Notes under the pieces: model-generated
Told to the model about the DNA's origin: nothing
What the model saw: only the letters and a program-made list of their open reading frames with translations
Database searches by the model: none
In this document: positions 43,489-53,111 of the stretch, one piece after another
Numbering within the stretch: the stretch's first letter is position 1
Layout of the letters: every line of letters starts with the position of its first letter
Program-made: the position numbers and the translations under genes
NCBI RefSeq assembly: GCF_050633145.1
Contig: NZ_JBOEFY010000030.1
Span: 3,959-67,958 of the forward strand
DNA length: 64,000 nt
Source of the DNA: Kordia sp050633145
GTDB taxonomy: Bacteria; Bacteroidota; Bacteroidia; Flavobacteriales; Flavobacteriaceae
Reading direction: 5' to 3'

Positions 43489-43786
43489 ATTGGGTGTTAG
43501 GTGTTAGGTGTTAGGTGTTAGGTAAAATCTTAAATAAAAAAGGGTTTCAAAGTACTTCTCGATACAAAATTTTATACTAAAATTTCACTCGAAGTGACGT
43601 GTTGAGTTATTGAGAAACAGATTGAGATTGTCGCAAGTTTTTATCAAAACACTCGCAAAGACGTTTCAAAGAAGTTTAAGAATACACGCGAAGCGATCTA
43701 CATTTCGACTCCGCTCAATGTTCTTATATCCCCAAAAGTGAAGCGAGTCTAATAATCTAAAAATCTAAGAGCGAAGCAAGTCTAAA
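43489..43786 (+). repeat. Repeat-filled intergenic region after coaD
   Basis: 298 bp without a gene. Heptamer array GGTGTTA (43492-43523), then the dispersed repeat AAGTACTTCTCGATAC...GAAGTGACG (43550-43599), then about 120 bp (GAGTTATTGAGAAACAGATT ... ACACGCGAAGCGATC, 43602-43695) shared with 63902-63988, a TTTCGACTCCGCTCAATG module at 43701-43718, and a TTTAGACTT array (43744-43786, sense for the minus-strand kinase gene). Confidence 0.85.
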
Positions 43787-45970
43787 TCAATCCATATATT
43801 TCTGAATCAGCGTAAATAATTGCGATGCCACAAACGGTTTTATAATCATATCATTCATTCCTGAATTGACGATTTTAGGCAAGCTATCATCCAATGAAAC
43901 TGCCGTAAATGCAATAATTGGCACTTTTTTATTGAATCCTCGAATGACTTTCGTTGCTTCATAACCATCCATTTCCGGCATGTGAATATCCATCAAAATT
44001 AAATCGTAATGATTGTTCCTTACAATTTCAATGGCTTCTGCACCACTTGCTACAATATCTGTTGTGATTTGTTTTGTAGATAGGATTTTTTTCGTCAACA
44101 TCTGATTGATTTTGTTATCATCAACCACCAACATTTTTAAATGACTAAAATCTACATCTTCAATACTAGTTTCAATATTCAAGTCAACATTATCCGTTGC
44201 TTTTGGGAAACTAATATCAAAAGTAAATGTAGTTCCGACATTCACTTTACTTTCTAAATGAATCTCACTATTGTATAATTTCAAAAGTTTTTTTACAATC
44301 GACAATCCTAAACCAGAACCTTGATATTCTTCATTGACTGCATCATAATTTTGTGAAAACATTTCAAATACTTTTTCCTGCTTTTCTTTCGGAATTCCGA
44401 TTCCTGTATCTTGAACACAAAAATGCAATTGCACATCGTCATCTGTTTCATCTAGTTTTTCAACACTCAAACGAATGATTCCATTTTTGGTAAACTTAAT
44501 TGCATTACTAATAAGGTTGATTAGTATTTGAGAAATTTTCAAACTATCACCTACTAACAATTCTGGAATTTCCCTATCATACGCTATATTAAGTTCGTTT
44601 TCTCGGTCTTTTATCAACAAATCAAACGACTTAATTATATTATCAATATTCGCTTTTAAATTAAACGTAGACGCACCAATTGTAATCGTGTTATCTTCTA
44701 GTTTATTTGCTTGCAGAATATTATTTACTAACGATAATAAATGATCTCCCGAAAATTTTAACGATTTTAAATATTGCTGTTGTGATGGTTTTGGATTTTC
44801 TTCTAAAAGCAAATGTGTGATTCCTGTAACTGCATACAAAGGTGTTCGCAATTCGTGACTCATCATAGAGAAGAAGTTTGATTTGGTTTTTGAAGTCATT
44901 TCTGCTTTCAGTTTTGCTTCTTCCAATTTGTTTTGTTTGATTCGCAACAATTTGTTACTTTTTATCTTTTTATAAATTGCTTTTACGATCAATGTTCCCA
45001 AAATAATACAGCCAATCAATAACAAAACAATAATGACTAACACTACTTTAAATCGGTTGACAATGATGCTTTTTTGGTAATTTTTTTCCTCTAAAACATC
45101 AAGTTTAAGTTGATCTTTACTTAAACTATAATTTGCCAACAATTCTTCTTGTAAGCTTGCACGATCTTTCTCTAGTTTCTCTTTTAACTTTTGATGATAA
45201 TTTAACGTAGCTTCTCTCTCTTTATCAATTTCTCCTTTCGACTTATATATTTCGGCTAATTGTCGGTACGAACTTGCTAAATCGTTAACATGGACATATT
45301 CGTTTGCGATATGTTTCTCTAAGAACTTTTGTGCATTTTCATAGTCATCCAAATAATAATATGCATCGCCTTTTGTAAACTCCAGATAGTTCATTCTGGC
45401 AGTAAAAAAGTTTTTATTATTTGAAGATGCTTTCACACGTTGCTCTATTTCTTTAACAAATTTCAATACGCCTACATATCGTTTTTCGGCTTGCAACAAA
45501 GCTATTTTTGCCCAATCTAACACCAATATATCCTCTACATTTTGTGTAGTTTTAGCAATAGCATAACCAGTTTTAAGGTAATTATGTCCTTCTCGGAAGT
45601 TTTCTTGCATTGTTGCCATTCGAATCAAATCGTGATATATCAATACAATTCGTCGCTTATTGCCTAGTTCCGTATATAGTTTGAGTGATTTTTCATAATA
45701 ATTCTTTGCTTTTCCTAAATATTGCATTCGCTTATATGTAGTAGCCAATATACTATAGGAATAGGCTAATGCTTGGTCATTTTCATTATTGGTAGCATGT
45801 TGAATGGCAATGTAACTATATGAAAGTGCTTGCCCGAAACTAAAGTCTCTTGCAAGCTTAAATGCTTTACCATTTAGCGAGTAAATACTATCTATAGATA
45901 TTTCTTGCGCATTTAATTGTGCACAAGCAAACCAGCAAAGAATGATATGTAAGATATAGTTACTCTTCAC
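43787..45970 (-). CDS. Hybrid histidine kinase with periplasmic TPRs and C-terminal receiver (downstream copy)
   Basis: 727 residues. Signal peptide (cut near NAQE), TPR repeats about 30-260, membrane helix about 308-330, coiled linker, HisKA with SMMSHELRTPLYA (His372), HATPase with N box LINLISNAIKF, G1 DTGIGIP and G2 GSGLGLSIV, then a receiver domain about 611-727 (phospho-Asp661 in LILMDIHMPEMDGYEA). No DNA-binding output, so a phosphorelay protein. The N box, G1 and G2 are intact. Overlaps the upstream paralogue by 11 nt. Confidence 0.9.
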   Translation of the reverse strand: MKSNYILHIILCWFACAQLNAQEISIDSIYSLNGKAFKLARDFSFGQALSYSYIAIQHATNNENDQALAYSYSILATTYKRMQYLGKAKNYYEKSLKLYTELGNKRRIVLIYHDLIRMATMQENFREGHNYLKTGYAIAKTTQNVEDILVLDWAKIALLQAEKRYVGVLKFVKEIEQRVKASSNNKNFFTARMNYLEFTKGDAYYYLDDYENAQKFLEKHIANEYVHVNDLASSYRQLAEIYKSKGEIDKEREATLNYHQKLKEKLEKDRASLQEELLANYSLSKDQLKLDVLEEKNYQKSIIVNRFKVVLVIIVLLLIGCIILGTLIVKAIYKKIKSNKLLRIKQNKLEEAKLKAEMTSKTKSNFFSMMSHELRTPLYAVTGITHLLLEENPKPSQQQYLKSLKFSGDHLLSLVNNILQANKLEDNTITIGASTFNLKANIDNIIKSFDLLIKDRENELNIAYDREIPELLVGDSLKISQILINLISNAIKFTKNGIIRLSVEKLDETDDDVQLHFCVQDTGIGIPKEKQEKVFEMFSQNYDAVNEEYQGSGLGLSIVKKLLKLYNSEIHLESKVNVGTTFTFDISFPKATDNVDLNIETSIEDVDFSHLKMLVVDDNKINQMLTKKILSTKQITTDIVASGAEAIEIVRNNHYDLILMDIHMPEMDGYEATKVIRGFNKKVPIIAFTAVSLDDSLPKIVNSGMNDMIIKPFVASQLFTLIQKYMD

Positions 45971-48176
45971 TTGATTGGTGTATTACATAATCTATTTTAT
46001 CGTACAGCATTTCTGGCTCAAATGGTTTGCTAATTACGCCGCTAATTTTAGTATTGACCACTTTTGAATACGCATCTGAAATTTCCATTGCTGTTAAAAG
46101 AATAATTGGAACGTTGTTATTGTTTTCTCTAATTTTTTGAATCGTTTCCAGACCGTTTAATTTAGGCATGAACATATCCATTAAAATCAGGTCAAACTTT
46201 TGCTTTTCTATAATATCTAATGCAGAAAAACCACTGAGTACAACTTTGGTTTGTATTTGTTCTCGTTCTAGAATTTTTTGCGTCAACAATCCGTTCACAG
46301 CATTATCGTCCACAATTAAAATGCTTAAGTCTTTAAAATTATAGGTTTTATTTTCAAACTCAATTTCGTCTTCCACATTAGAAGCTTCTACTTTTTGCAA
46401 TTCCAATTCAAAATAAAATTCAGTACCTCTGTTTAATACGCTCCGTAAATGCAGTTTTGATTTTAATACTTTTAGTAAATTATTTACTGTGGTTAATCCT
46501 AAACCTAAATCCAGATAACCATTATTTTCATTGAGCACAATTCCTTTTTCAAGGTTTTCAAAAATTACATGTTTTTTTTGCTGAGGAATTCCTAAACCAT
46601 TGTCTTTAACCGAAAACTTCAACGTAACTGTTTCATTGGTTTCTGCTATCTGATTAATCTTTAATCGAACATTGGCTTCCATATTGTAACGAACAGCATT
46701 ATCTAACAGATTGAAAAGGATTTGCGAAATCTTTAGGCTGTCACCAAGTAATAAGTTCGGAATATTTTCGTCAATCTTAATATCAATATTATTGCGATTC
46801 TCTTTCACCAAAAAGTTTACGGAAGTAATTACATTTTTTACATTTTTACGCAAATCAACATTTTCTTCAACAGCTTCCATTTTGCTTGCTTCTACTTTAT
46901 TCATTTGAAGAATATTATTAATAATTGCAAGTAAATGTTCGCCCGAAAATTTTAGAGACTTTAAATAACGCTCTTGAAATTCCGCTGGTTTTTCTAATAA
47001 TAATAAATTGGTCATTCCGATAATAGCATACAAAGGTGTACGCAATTCATGACTGATTAACGAAAAGAAGTTTGTTCGAATTTTGGAAACATTTTCAATT
47101 TGCTTCTTTGCTTCAACTAGTTGCTTGTTTTGTCCGCTTAATAAAGCATTTGTTCGAACTCGTGTTCGTTGATTTAAATAGAAAACACCTGTTAGCAAGA
47201 CCAAAATCACTAAAATGATAATAAAGATCGTTGTTAGTTTTCGGTAGTCGTTTATATATAACTCTTTATCTTCTTGTTCTTGCTCAATTTTTTCCAATTT
47301 CCCTTCATATTCTTCAATTCCATATTTTAGTACAATTTCGGAGAGTAGTGCAGACTTTTTATACAAGTTATATAATTCATAAGCTTCAATATGTTTTGCT
47401 AACGCTTCTAGTTCTGCTCTTTTGTCTCCTCTTTTTATGTAAATATCTGCAAGATCTTTATATGCAAACGACAACAATTCCAAATGTTCTTTATGAGAAT
47501 CATCACACATAGAAATTGCATCTTTATAATACGCTTCAGCTTCATCAATTTTTCCTTGCAACAATGCAGATTTCCCACTATAATAATATGAACCTTGAAG
47601 CATAGCTTCATTTGGCGGATAATTAGGATTATCCATACAATATTCAATAACTTTTTGAAAACAATCTTTCGCCTTACCATAAACTCCTTTGGCAACATGT
47701 AGTTGCCCAATATGATATTTTGGTCTTATAGAACTTATGTCATTACTAAATTTTTTGGAAAGTACTAAACTTACTTTTAAATGAGTTTCTGCTGCTTCTA
47801 GTTCTCCGTTTTGAAATAAGTAATAACCAAGATCACTATGAATTTGCATTAAACGTTTTTCGTTGTTCTTTTTTGTGAAGTATACAATCGCCTTATTGTA
47901 ATTTTCAACAGCGCGCTCCTTATAGTGCATATGAACATACACCACACCAAGTGTGCAATAACTTTCAGCAATAAGACTGTCGTTTTTTACATGAATAGCT
48001 TGCCTTAATGCACGCTCACTATATCTAATTGCTTGATTAAATTTTCTTTTTACTGAGAGCTCTTTAGCTACTTCTTGAAGTTGGATAATACTATCTTTTA
48101 CTATGGTACGATTTGTTTGTCCATGCAATACAGATGCAAAGACAAAAGATAATAAAAACAATCGTAAGGCAACCAT
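45960..48176 (-). CDS. Hybrid histidine kinase with periplasmic TPRs and C-terminal receiver (upstream copy)
   Basis: 738 residues with the same layout: signal peptide, TPRs about 25-290, membrane helix about 314-335, HisKA (SLISHELRTPLYA, His376), HATPase (N box FNLLDNAVRYN, G1 DNGLGIP), receiver about 612-738 (Asp667 in LILMDMFMPKLNGLETI). The G2 segment reads LGLGLTTV with extra residues before it, less canonical than in the downstream copy, so kinase activity may differ. The two genes overlap by 11 nt and are clear paralogues from a tandem duplication. No separate regulator gene is adjacent. Confidence 0.9.
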   Translation of the reverse strand: MVALRLFLLSFVFASVLHGQTNRTIVKDSIIQLQEVAKELSVKRKFNQAIRYSERALRQAIHVKNDSLIAESYCTLGVVYVHMHYKERAVENYNKAIVYFTKKNNEKRLMQIHSDLGYYLFQNGELEAAETHLKVSLVLSKKFSNDISSIRPKYHIGQLHVAKGVYGKAKDCFQKVIEYCMDNPNYPPNEAMLQGSYYYSGKSALLQGKIDEAEAYYKDAISMCDDSHKEHLELLSFAYKDLADIYIKRGDKRAELEALAKHIEAYELYNLYKKSALLSEIVLKYGIEEYEGKLEKIEQEQEDKELYINDYRKLTTIFIIILVILVLLTGVFYLNQRTRVRTNALLSGQNKQLVEAKKQIENVSKIRTNFFSLISHELRTPLYAIIGMTNLLLLEKPAEFQERYLKSLKFSGEHLLAIINNILQMNKVEASKMEAVEENVDLRKNVKNVITSVNFLVKENRNNIDIKIDENIPNLLLGDSLKISQILFNLLDNAVRYNMEANVRLKINQIAETNETVTLKFSVKDNGLGIPQQKKHVIFENLEKGIVLNENNGYLDLGLGLTTVNNLLKVLKSKLHLRSVLNRGTEFYFELELQKVEASNVEDEIEFENKTYNFKDLSILIVDDNAVNGLLTQKILEREQIQTKVVLSGFSALDIIEKQKFDLILMDMFMPKLNGLETIQKIRENNNNVPIILLTAMEISDAYSKVVNTKISGVISKPFEPEMLYDKIDYVIHQSSEE

Positions 48177-48260
48177 GTTTTAGTAAGTAGGCTATAAATC
48201 GGTGCAGAAGATACAAAAATTAGCGTAGCTTTTTATTTTTTTAACGCTATCAGCACTAGA

Positions 48261-49871
48261 TTATTTTTGCAAATCCATCATTACATAATATCTAGGATCA
48301 TCTATAGCATCCTCAATTACATTTGCCAACTTTGGAGAAGCTTTAACCATTAACGCTTTACAGTCTTCACTTAAATGTTTGATACGTACTTGCTTTCCTG
48401 CTGTTTCGTATTTTTGTATCAAATTAAAAATTGCTTCCAATGCAGAGTGGTCAGAAACTCGTGACTCCATAAAGTCAATTACAACAACATCCGGATCATT
48501 CTTTATGTCAAATTTACTGTTGAATGCTTGAATACTTCCAAAAAATAAAGGACCAAAGATTTCGTATACTTTAGTTCCGTTTTCCAATACTTTTTTACGT
48601 GCACGAATACGCTTTGCATTTTCCCATGAAAATACCAATGCAGAAATAATAACACCCGCAATAACTGCTACTGCTAAATCTTTCCAAACAGTAATTAAAG
48701 AAACTGCAATTAATACAATAGCATCACTAATAGGTATTTTATTAAGAATTCTAAAACTACTCCAAGCAAAAGTTCCAATTACAACCATAAACATCACTCC
48801 TACTAATGCGGCAATTGGTACTTGTTCTATTAAACCAGAAGCAAAAAGAATAAAACATAATAAAGCAACAGCGGCAACAACTCCAGAAAGTCTTCCGCGT
48901 CCACCACCTTTTATATTAATGATAGATTGTCCAATCATTGCACAACCTCCCATTCCACCAAAAAGTCCGTTTAAAATATTTGCACCACCTTGCGCCAAAC
49001 ATTCACGGTTACTATTTCCGCGAGTTTCTGTAAGTTCATCTACTAAATTTAACGTCATTAATGATTCTATCAATCCAATTGCTGCTAAAATAAATGCATA
49101 AGGTGCCATGATTAACAGGTTTTTCAAACTCCACAATTCAGCAGAGAATATACCTGTTTGAAATTGTGGTAAGCCACCTTTCAATCCTGTACTTTTTCCA
49201 TCACTACCTTCTACAATAAATGATTTTACAGTAGCTACATCATCAAAATTTCCTAAAATAACAATTGCAGAAACCACAATAATAGCAATTAAAGCCTCTG
49301 GCAATTTTTTGGTTAATTTTGGTAATCCCCACATAATCAACATCGTTAATCCTACCAAACCAAGCATAATCCACAAAGCAACACCTTCTAGCCAAACTTT
49401 AGTATCTCCACTTCCTGATTTGAACATTTCTAATTGCGACATAAAAATCACAATTGCCAAACCATTTACAAATCCCATCATTACAGGATGTGGAATCAAT
49501 CGAACAAATTTTCCAAGTTTAAAAGTTCCTGCCAACATTTGAATGACACCAACCATCAATAAGGTAATGAATAAAAATTCCAGCCCTTGCTTGCCCATTC
49601 CAGCATCAACTCCAAACGCATTTCCTTTCGCTACCAAAGCAACCATTACTACTGCCATGGCTCCTGTAGCACCAGAAATCATTCCTGGTCGTCCACCAAA
49701 AATTGCGGTGATAATTCCCATCATAAAAGCTCCATACAATCCAACCATTGGAGGAATATCTGCCACAAAAGCAAACGCAACTGCTTCTGGCACTAATGCC
49801 AAAGCTACCGTTAATCCACTTAAAATATCATTTTTGGCATTTGCCGCGCGCTTTCTAATAAACTCAGTCAT
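48261..49871 (-). CDS. SulP-family anion transporter with STAS domain
   Basis: 536 residues. About 10-12 membrane segments, with SGLTVALALVPEAVAFAF and GLYGAFMMGIITAIFGGRPG at the start and the sulfate transporter signature MGGCAMIGQSIINI in the middle (about 310-325). A C-terminal STAS domain covers about 440-536 (VVIDFMESRVSDHSALEAI). The family moves sulfate, bicarbonate, chloride or other anions; the substrate is not readable. Monocistronic. Confidence 0.9.
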   Translation of the reverse strand: MTEFIRKRAANAKNDILSGLTVALALVPEAVAFAFVADIPPMVGLYGAFMMGIITAIFGGRPGMISGATGAMAVVMVALVAKGNAFGVDAGMGKQGLEFLFITLLMVGVIQMLAGTFKLGKFVRLIPHPVMMGFVNGLAIVIFMSQLEMFKSGSGDTKVWLEGVALWIMLGLVGLTMLIMWGLPKLTKKLPEALIAIIVVSAIVILGNFDDVATVKSFIVEGSDGKSTGLKGGLPQFQTGIFSAELWSLKNLLIMAPYAFILAAIGLIESLMTLNLVDELTETRGNSNRECLAQGGANILNGLFGGMGGCAMIGQSIINIKGGGRGRLSGVVAAVALLCFILFASGLIEQVPIAALVGVMFMVVIGTFAWSSFRILNKIPISDAIVLIAVSLITVWKDLAVAVIAGVIISALVFSWENAKRIRARKKVLENGTKVYEIFGPLFFGSIQAFNSKFDIKNDPDVVVIDFMESRVSDHSALEAIFNLIQKYETAGKQVRIKHLSEDCKALMVKASPKLANVIEDAIDDPRYYVMMDLQK

Positions 49872-50065
49872 AATTATTTGCTCTAATTTTTCTTAAAATT
49901 AAGAAGCGGCAAAAATACAGTTATTATTTCTATTGACAAGTTTTTTCGATATATGAATTGCAACTACAAAAACATAGCTCGTGTGCGCACTACGTTTATA
50001 TATAAAATTTAAAAAGTAGCGTTTCTATTTTTTTGCCTAAGTTTGAAAAGCCAAAACCTATTTCG

Positions 50066-51832
50066 ATGAAAAAAATACTATTCTGCTGCTGTGTTTCTTT
50101 ATTTTTTGCCTGCTCTTCAGAAAAAAAGGACACAAAAACTACTTACGATTTTACAACTATTTTTGAAAAATCTGGCGGAACACAAACACCAACATACTCA
50201 GAAGTAATTTCCTATTATACCGCTTTGGCGGATGCGTACAATGAAATTCATTTGGAAACGATTGGAAATACGGATGCTGGCAAACCGTTACACTTAGTCA
50301 CTTTTAACCCTGATGGGAAATTTGATTTTGAGAACATTCGCAAAGAAAAAACCATTTTATTAGTCAATAATGGAATTCATCCTGGCGAAAGTGATGGAAT
50401 TGATGCTACAATGATGCTCATGCGTGATTTGGCAAACGGAAAAAAAGAAGCGCCTAAAAATGTAGTAATTGCAGCAATTCCTGTATATAATGTTGGTGGA
50501 AGTTTAAATCGTAATTCTGGCACAAGAGCCAATCAAAATGGTCCAGAAGCCTATGGTTTTCGAGGAAATGCTCAAAATTATGACTTGAATCGTGATTTTA
50601 TCAAATCGGATACACGAAACGCAAAAGCATTTGCAGAAATATTTCACAAAGTACAACCAGATGTTTTTGTAGATAATCATGTGAGTAATGGTGCCGATTA
50701 TCAATACACATTGACACATTTATTTACGCAACACAACAAATTAGGACATGAAGCTGGAGCATTTCTTCACAATACTATGATGCCCGATTTGGAAGCTACA
50801 TTACAAAAAACTAATTGGGACATTACGCCGTATGTAAATGTTTTTGGGCGTACGCCAGAATCGGGATTCTCTCAATTTATGGATTCGCCACGCTACTCTA
50901 CAGGATACACAACTTTGTTTAACACCTTAGGTTTAATGGTAGAAACACACATGTTAAAACCATATAAACAACGCGTAGAAGGAACCTATGCGTTGATGGA
51001 TGCATTGATAGAGAATATTGAAACCAAACATCATTCAGACATAAAATCGATTCGCAAAAAAACACACGAATCTTTTGTAAATGCTAAAACGTATCCTGTG
51101 CAATGGAAATTGGATAGAGAGCAAAAAAGCACCTTAAACTTTAAAGGTTTTGAAGGAAACTTTGTTGATAGTGATCTAACTGGTCAAAAGCGTTTAAAAT
51201 ACGATCCTAGCAAACCGTTTACGAAAGAAGTAGATTATTATAATTATTTTAAGATAACCAAAAAAGTTTCCGTACCAAAAGCATACATTATTCCGCAAGG
51301 TTGGCATCATATTATTGATTTGTTAAAACTGAATAATGTGACGCTTGAAACTTTTAAAAACGATACTATTATTGATGTAGAAGTGTATCACATTAAAGAT
51401 TTTAAAACTTATACCAATCCGTTTGAAGGTCATTATACACATTACAATACTGAAGTAACTAAAACCTTGCAAAAAATTAGTTTTAAAAAAGGTGATTTTA
51501 TTGTAAACACCAATCAACTAGCATTTCGCTATTTACTAGAAACACTAGAACCAGAAGCTGTAGATTCGTTCTTTAATTGGAATTTTTTCGATACTATATT
51601 ACAGCAAAAAGAAGGGTTTTCAGCCTATGTTTTTGAAGATGAAGCCAAAGAATTGCTCGCAAAAAACCCTGAATGGAAAACTGAATTTGAACAACTAAAA
51701 GCTACCGATAAAGAATTTGCAGAAAGTGCTTCACAACAATTACGTTGGATTTACAAAAAATCCGATCATTACGAAAAAGCACATTTACGTTATCCTATTT
51801 TTAGGATCGTTAGATCGTTAGATCAAAAATAA
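50066..51832 (+). CDS. M14-family zinc carboxypeptidase-like lipoprotein
   Basis: 588 residues from the ATG at 50066 (MKKILFCCCVSLFFACSS), which exposes a lipobox (FFAC, Cys16). Zinc motif NGIHPGESDG (His105, Glu108), third ligand His205 in DNHVSNGADYQYTL. About 590 residues, the length typical of the Bacteroidetes M14 group with a C-terminal accessory domain. A TTTAGACTT array lies past its stop but belongs by orientation to the convergent NUDIX gene. Confidence 0.88.
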   Translation: MKKILFCCCVSLFFACSSEKKDTKTTYDFTTIFEKSGGTQTPTYSEVISYYTALADAYNEIHLETIGNTDAGKPLHLVTFNPDGKFDFENIRKEKTILLVNNGIHPGESDGIDATMMLMRDLANGKKEAPKNVVIAAIPVYNVGGSLNRNSGTRANQNGPEAYGFRGNAQNYDLNRDFIKSDTRNAKAFAEIFHKVQPDVFVDNHVSNGADYQYTLTHLFTQHNKLGHEAGAFLHNTMMPDLEATLQKTNWDITPYVNVFGRTPESGFSQFMDSPRYSTGYTTLFNTLGLMVETHMLKPYKQRVEGTYALMDALIENIETKHHSDIKSIRKKTHESFVNAKTYPVQWKLDREQKSTLNFKGFEGNFVDSDLTGQKRLKYDPSKPFTKEVDYYNYFKITKKVSVPKAYIIPQGWHHIIDLLKLNNVTLETFKNDTIIDVEVYHIKDFKTYTNPFEGHYTHYNTEVTKTLQKISFKKGDFIVNTNQLAFRYLLETLEPEAVDSFFNWNFFDTILQQKEGFSAYVFEDEAKELLAKNPEWKTEFEQLKATDKEFAESASQQLRWIYKKSDHYEKAHLRYPIFRIVRSLDQK

Positions 51833-51834
51833 AA

Positions 51835-51877
51835 AAGTCTAATCATCTAAAAATCTAACAAGTCTAAGTAGTCTAAA
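51835..51877 (-). repeat. TTTAGACT array directly after the NUDIX stop
   Basis: Minus strand: stop TAG, then TTTAGACTACTTAGACTTG, TTAGATTTTTAGATGATTAG and so on. Sense orientation for the NUDIX gene, antisense to the M14 gene. Confidence 0.8.
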
Positions 51878-52459
51878 CTAAAACAACAACTTTATATTTT
51901 CATACGAATTTTGCAATGCTAATACTGCATCTGCATCATTTCTCCATTCCACTTGCATAATATCTTCTTCAATCTGTGGAAGCAACTCGCCTTCGTATTT
52001 CGTTTCCATCTTGTACCAATGCGTTAACTTCAAGCGATATTCACCATTTCTTTTAAAGATATGATAGGTTTTCATTAAAAACTCGGTAATTGACAAACCT
52101 GTTACGCCAGTTTCTTCTTCCACTTCTCGGATGGCTGTTTCTTCAATATTTTCGCCTTTTTCAGTTTTGCCTTTCGGCAGATCCCACTTTCCGTTTCTAA
52201 AAATAAATAAGGTTTCTTGTTTGTCATTTTTCACCAAACCGCCCGCCGCTTCTACTAATGGAAGCTTTGTGTAAAGCAATGGAAGCAACTCTTCGCTTTT
52301 ATCGTGATAAAGTATCGCTTTATCTATTTTTCCCGCTCCCAATTTCCCTATAAGCCACTCTAAATCAACGTCTTTCAGCAGATAGGTGTCAGAAATTTCA
52401 CTCTTTTGAACTTCATTTGATAGAATAATGAGCTTTTCATTGATAAAAACTTTATACAT
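51878..52459 (-). CDS. NUDIX hydrolase
   Basis: 193 residues from the ATG at 52459 (MYKVFINEKLIILSN); longer readings run across the pyrE start. The Nudix box is GKTEKGENIEETAIREVEEE plus TGV (about 110-132), with the metal-binding REVEEE intact. NUDIX enzymes cleave nucleoside diphosphate-X substrates; specificity not readable. Divergent from pyrE with only 7 nt between the start codons. Confidence 0.88.
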   Translation of the reverse strand: MYKVFINEKLIILSNEVQKSEISDTYLLKDVDLEWLIGKLGAGKIDKAILYHDKSEELLPLLYTKLPLVEAAGGLVKNDKQETLFIFRNGKWDLPKGKTEKGENIEETAIREVEEETGVTGLSITEFLMKTYHIFKRNGEYRLKLTHWYKMETKYEGELLPQIEEDIMQVEWRNDADAVLALQNSYENIKLLF

Positions 52460-52462
52460 TTG
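52455..52462 (+). promoter_or_regulatory. pyrE promoter -7 box inside the opposing start region
   Basis: TACATTTG matches TAnnTTTG and ends 4 nt before the pyrE ATG, so transcription would begin at or next to the ATG (near-leaderless mRNA). The box overlaps the NUDIX start codon. Inference from sequence only. Confidence 0.4.
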
Positions 52463-52466
52463 CACT

Positions 52467-53111
52467 ATGATTTTTGATAAGAATACAGCTAAAAAGACTG
52501 CCGAATTATTGTTGCAAATTAACGCAATTAAATTACAACCACAAGAACCTTTTACTTGGGCTTCTGGTTGGAAGTCGCCAATATACTGCGACAATAGAGT
52601 TACCTTATCGTTTCCACCGATACGAAACTACCTAAGAGAGCAGTTTGCAAAACACATTGACAAAGAGTACGGAAAGCCTGATGTTATTGCTGGTGTAGCT
52701 ACTGGCGCTATTGGAATTGGAATTCTAGTAGCAGAATATTTAGGTGTCCCATTTGTATATGTACGACCTGAAGCAAAAAAACACGGAAGACAAAATCAAA
52801 TTGAAGGATTTATCCAAAAAGGGCAAAATGTTGTCGTTGTAGAAGATTTGATTAGTACAGGAAAAAGTAGCTTAAATGCCGTAAAAGCATTAGACGCTGC
52901 TGAAGTAAATGTAAAAGGAATGGTTGCTATTTTTTCGTATAATTTTGATATTTCTAAAGAAAACTTCAAAAATGCTGGTGTCAATTTACACACATTAAGC
53001 AACTACGAAAATCTTTTAGAGCAAGCCTTAGATACCAATTACATTACATCTGCAGAGTTAGAAACTTTGGAGAATTGGCGAAAAGATCCTGCAAATTGGA
53101 ACGCTAATTGA
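52467..53111 (+). CDS. pyrE: Orotate phosphoribosyltransferase
   Basis: 214 residues from the ATG at 52467 (MIFDKNTAKKTAELLLQINA). Pyrimidine synthesis: orotate + PRPP to OMP. Motifs: TWASGWKSPIYCDNR, GVATGAIGIG, the PRPP motif VVVVEDLISTGKSSLNAVKA. No neighbouring pyr gene is visible. The SRPBCC gene follows after 111 nt. Confidence 0.94.
   Translation: MIFDKNTAKKTAELLLQINAIKLQPQEPFTWASGWKSPIYCDNRVTLSFPPIRNYLREQFAKHIDKEYGKPDVIAGVATGAIGIGILVAEYLGVPFVYVRPEAKKHGRQNQIEGFIQKGQNVVVVEDLISTGKSSLNAVKALDAAEVNVKGMVAIFSYNFDISKENFKNAGVNLHTLSNYENLLEQALDTNYITSAELETLENWRKDPANWNAN

Noticed and set aside
48222..48249. Terminator hairpin after the SulP gene
   Set aside because: TAGCGT/ACGCTA arms are only 6 bp with the T-run in the loop; too weak.
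52460..52594. Longer NUDIX protein (238 residues)
   Set aside because: The extra 45 residues run across pyrE coding DNA and have no NUDIX features.
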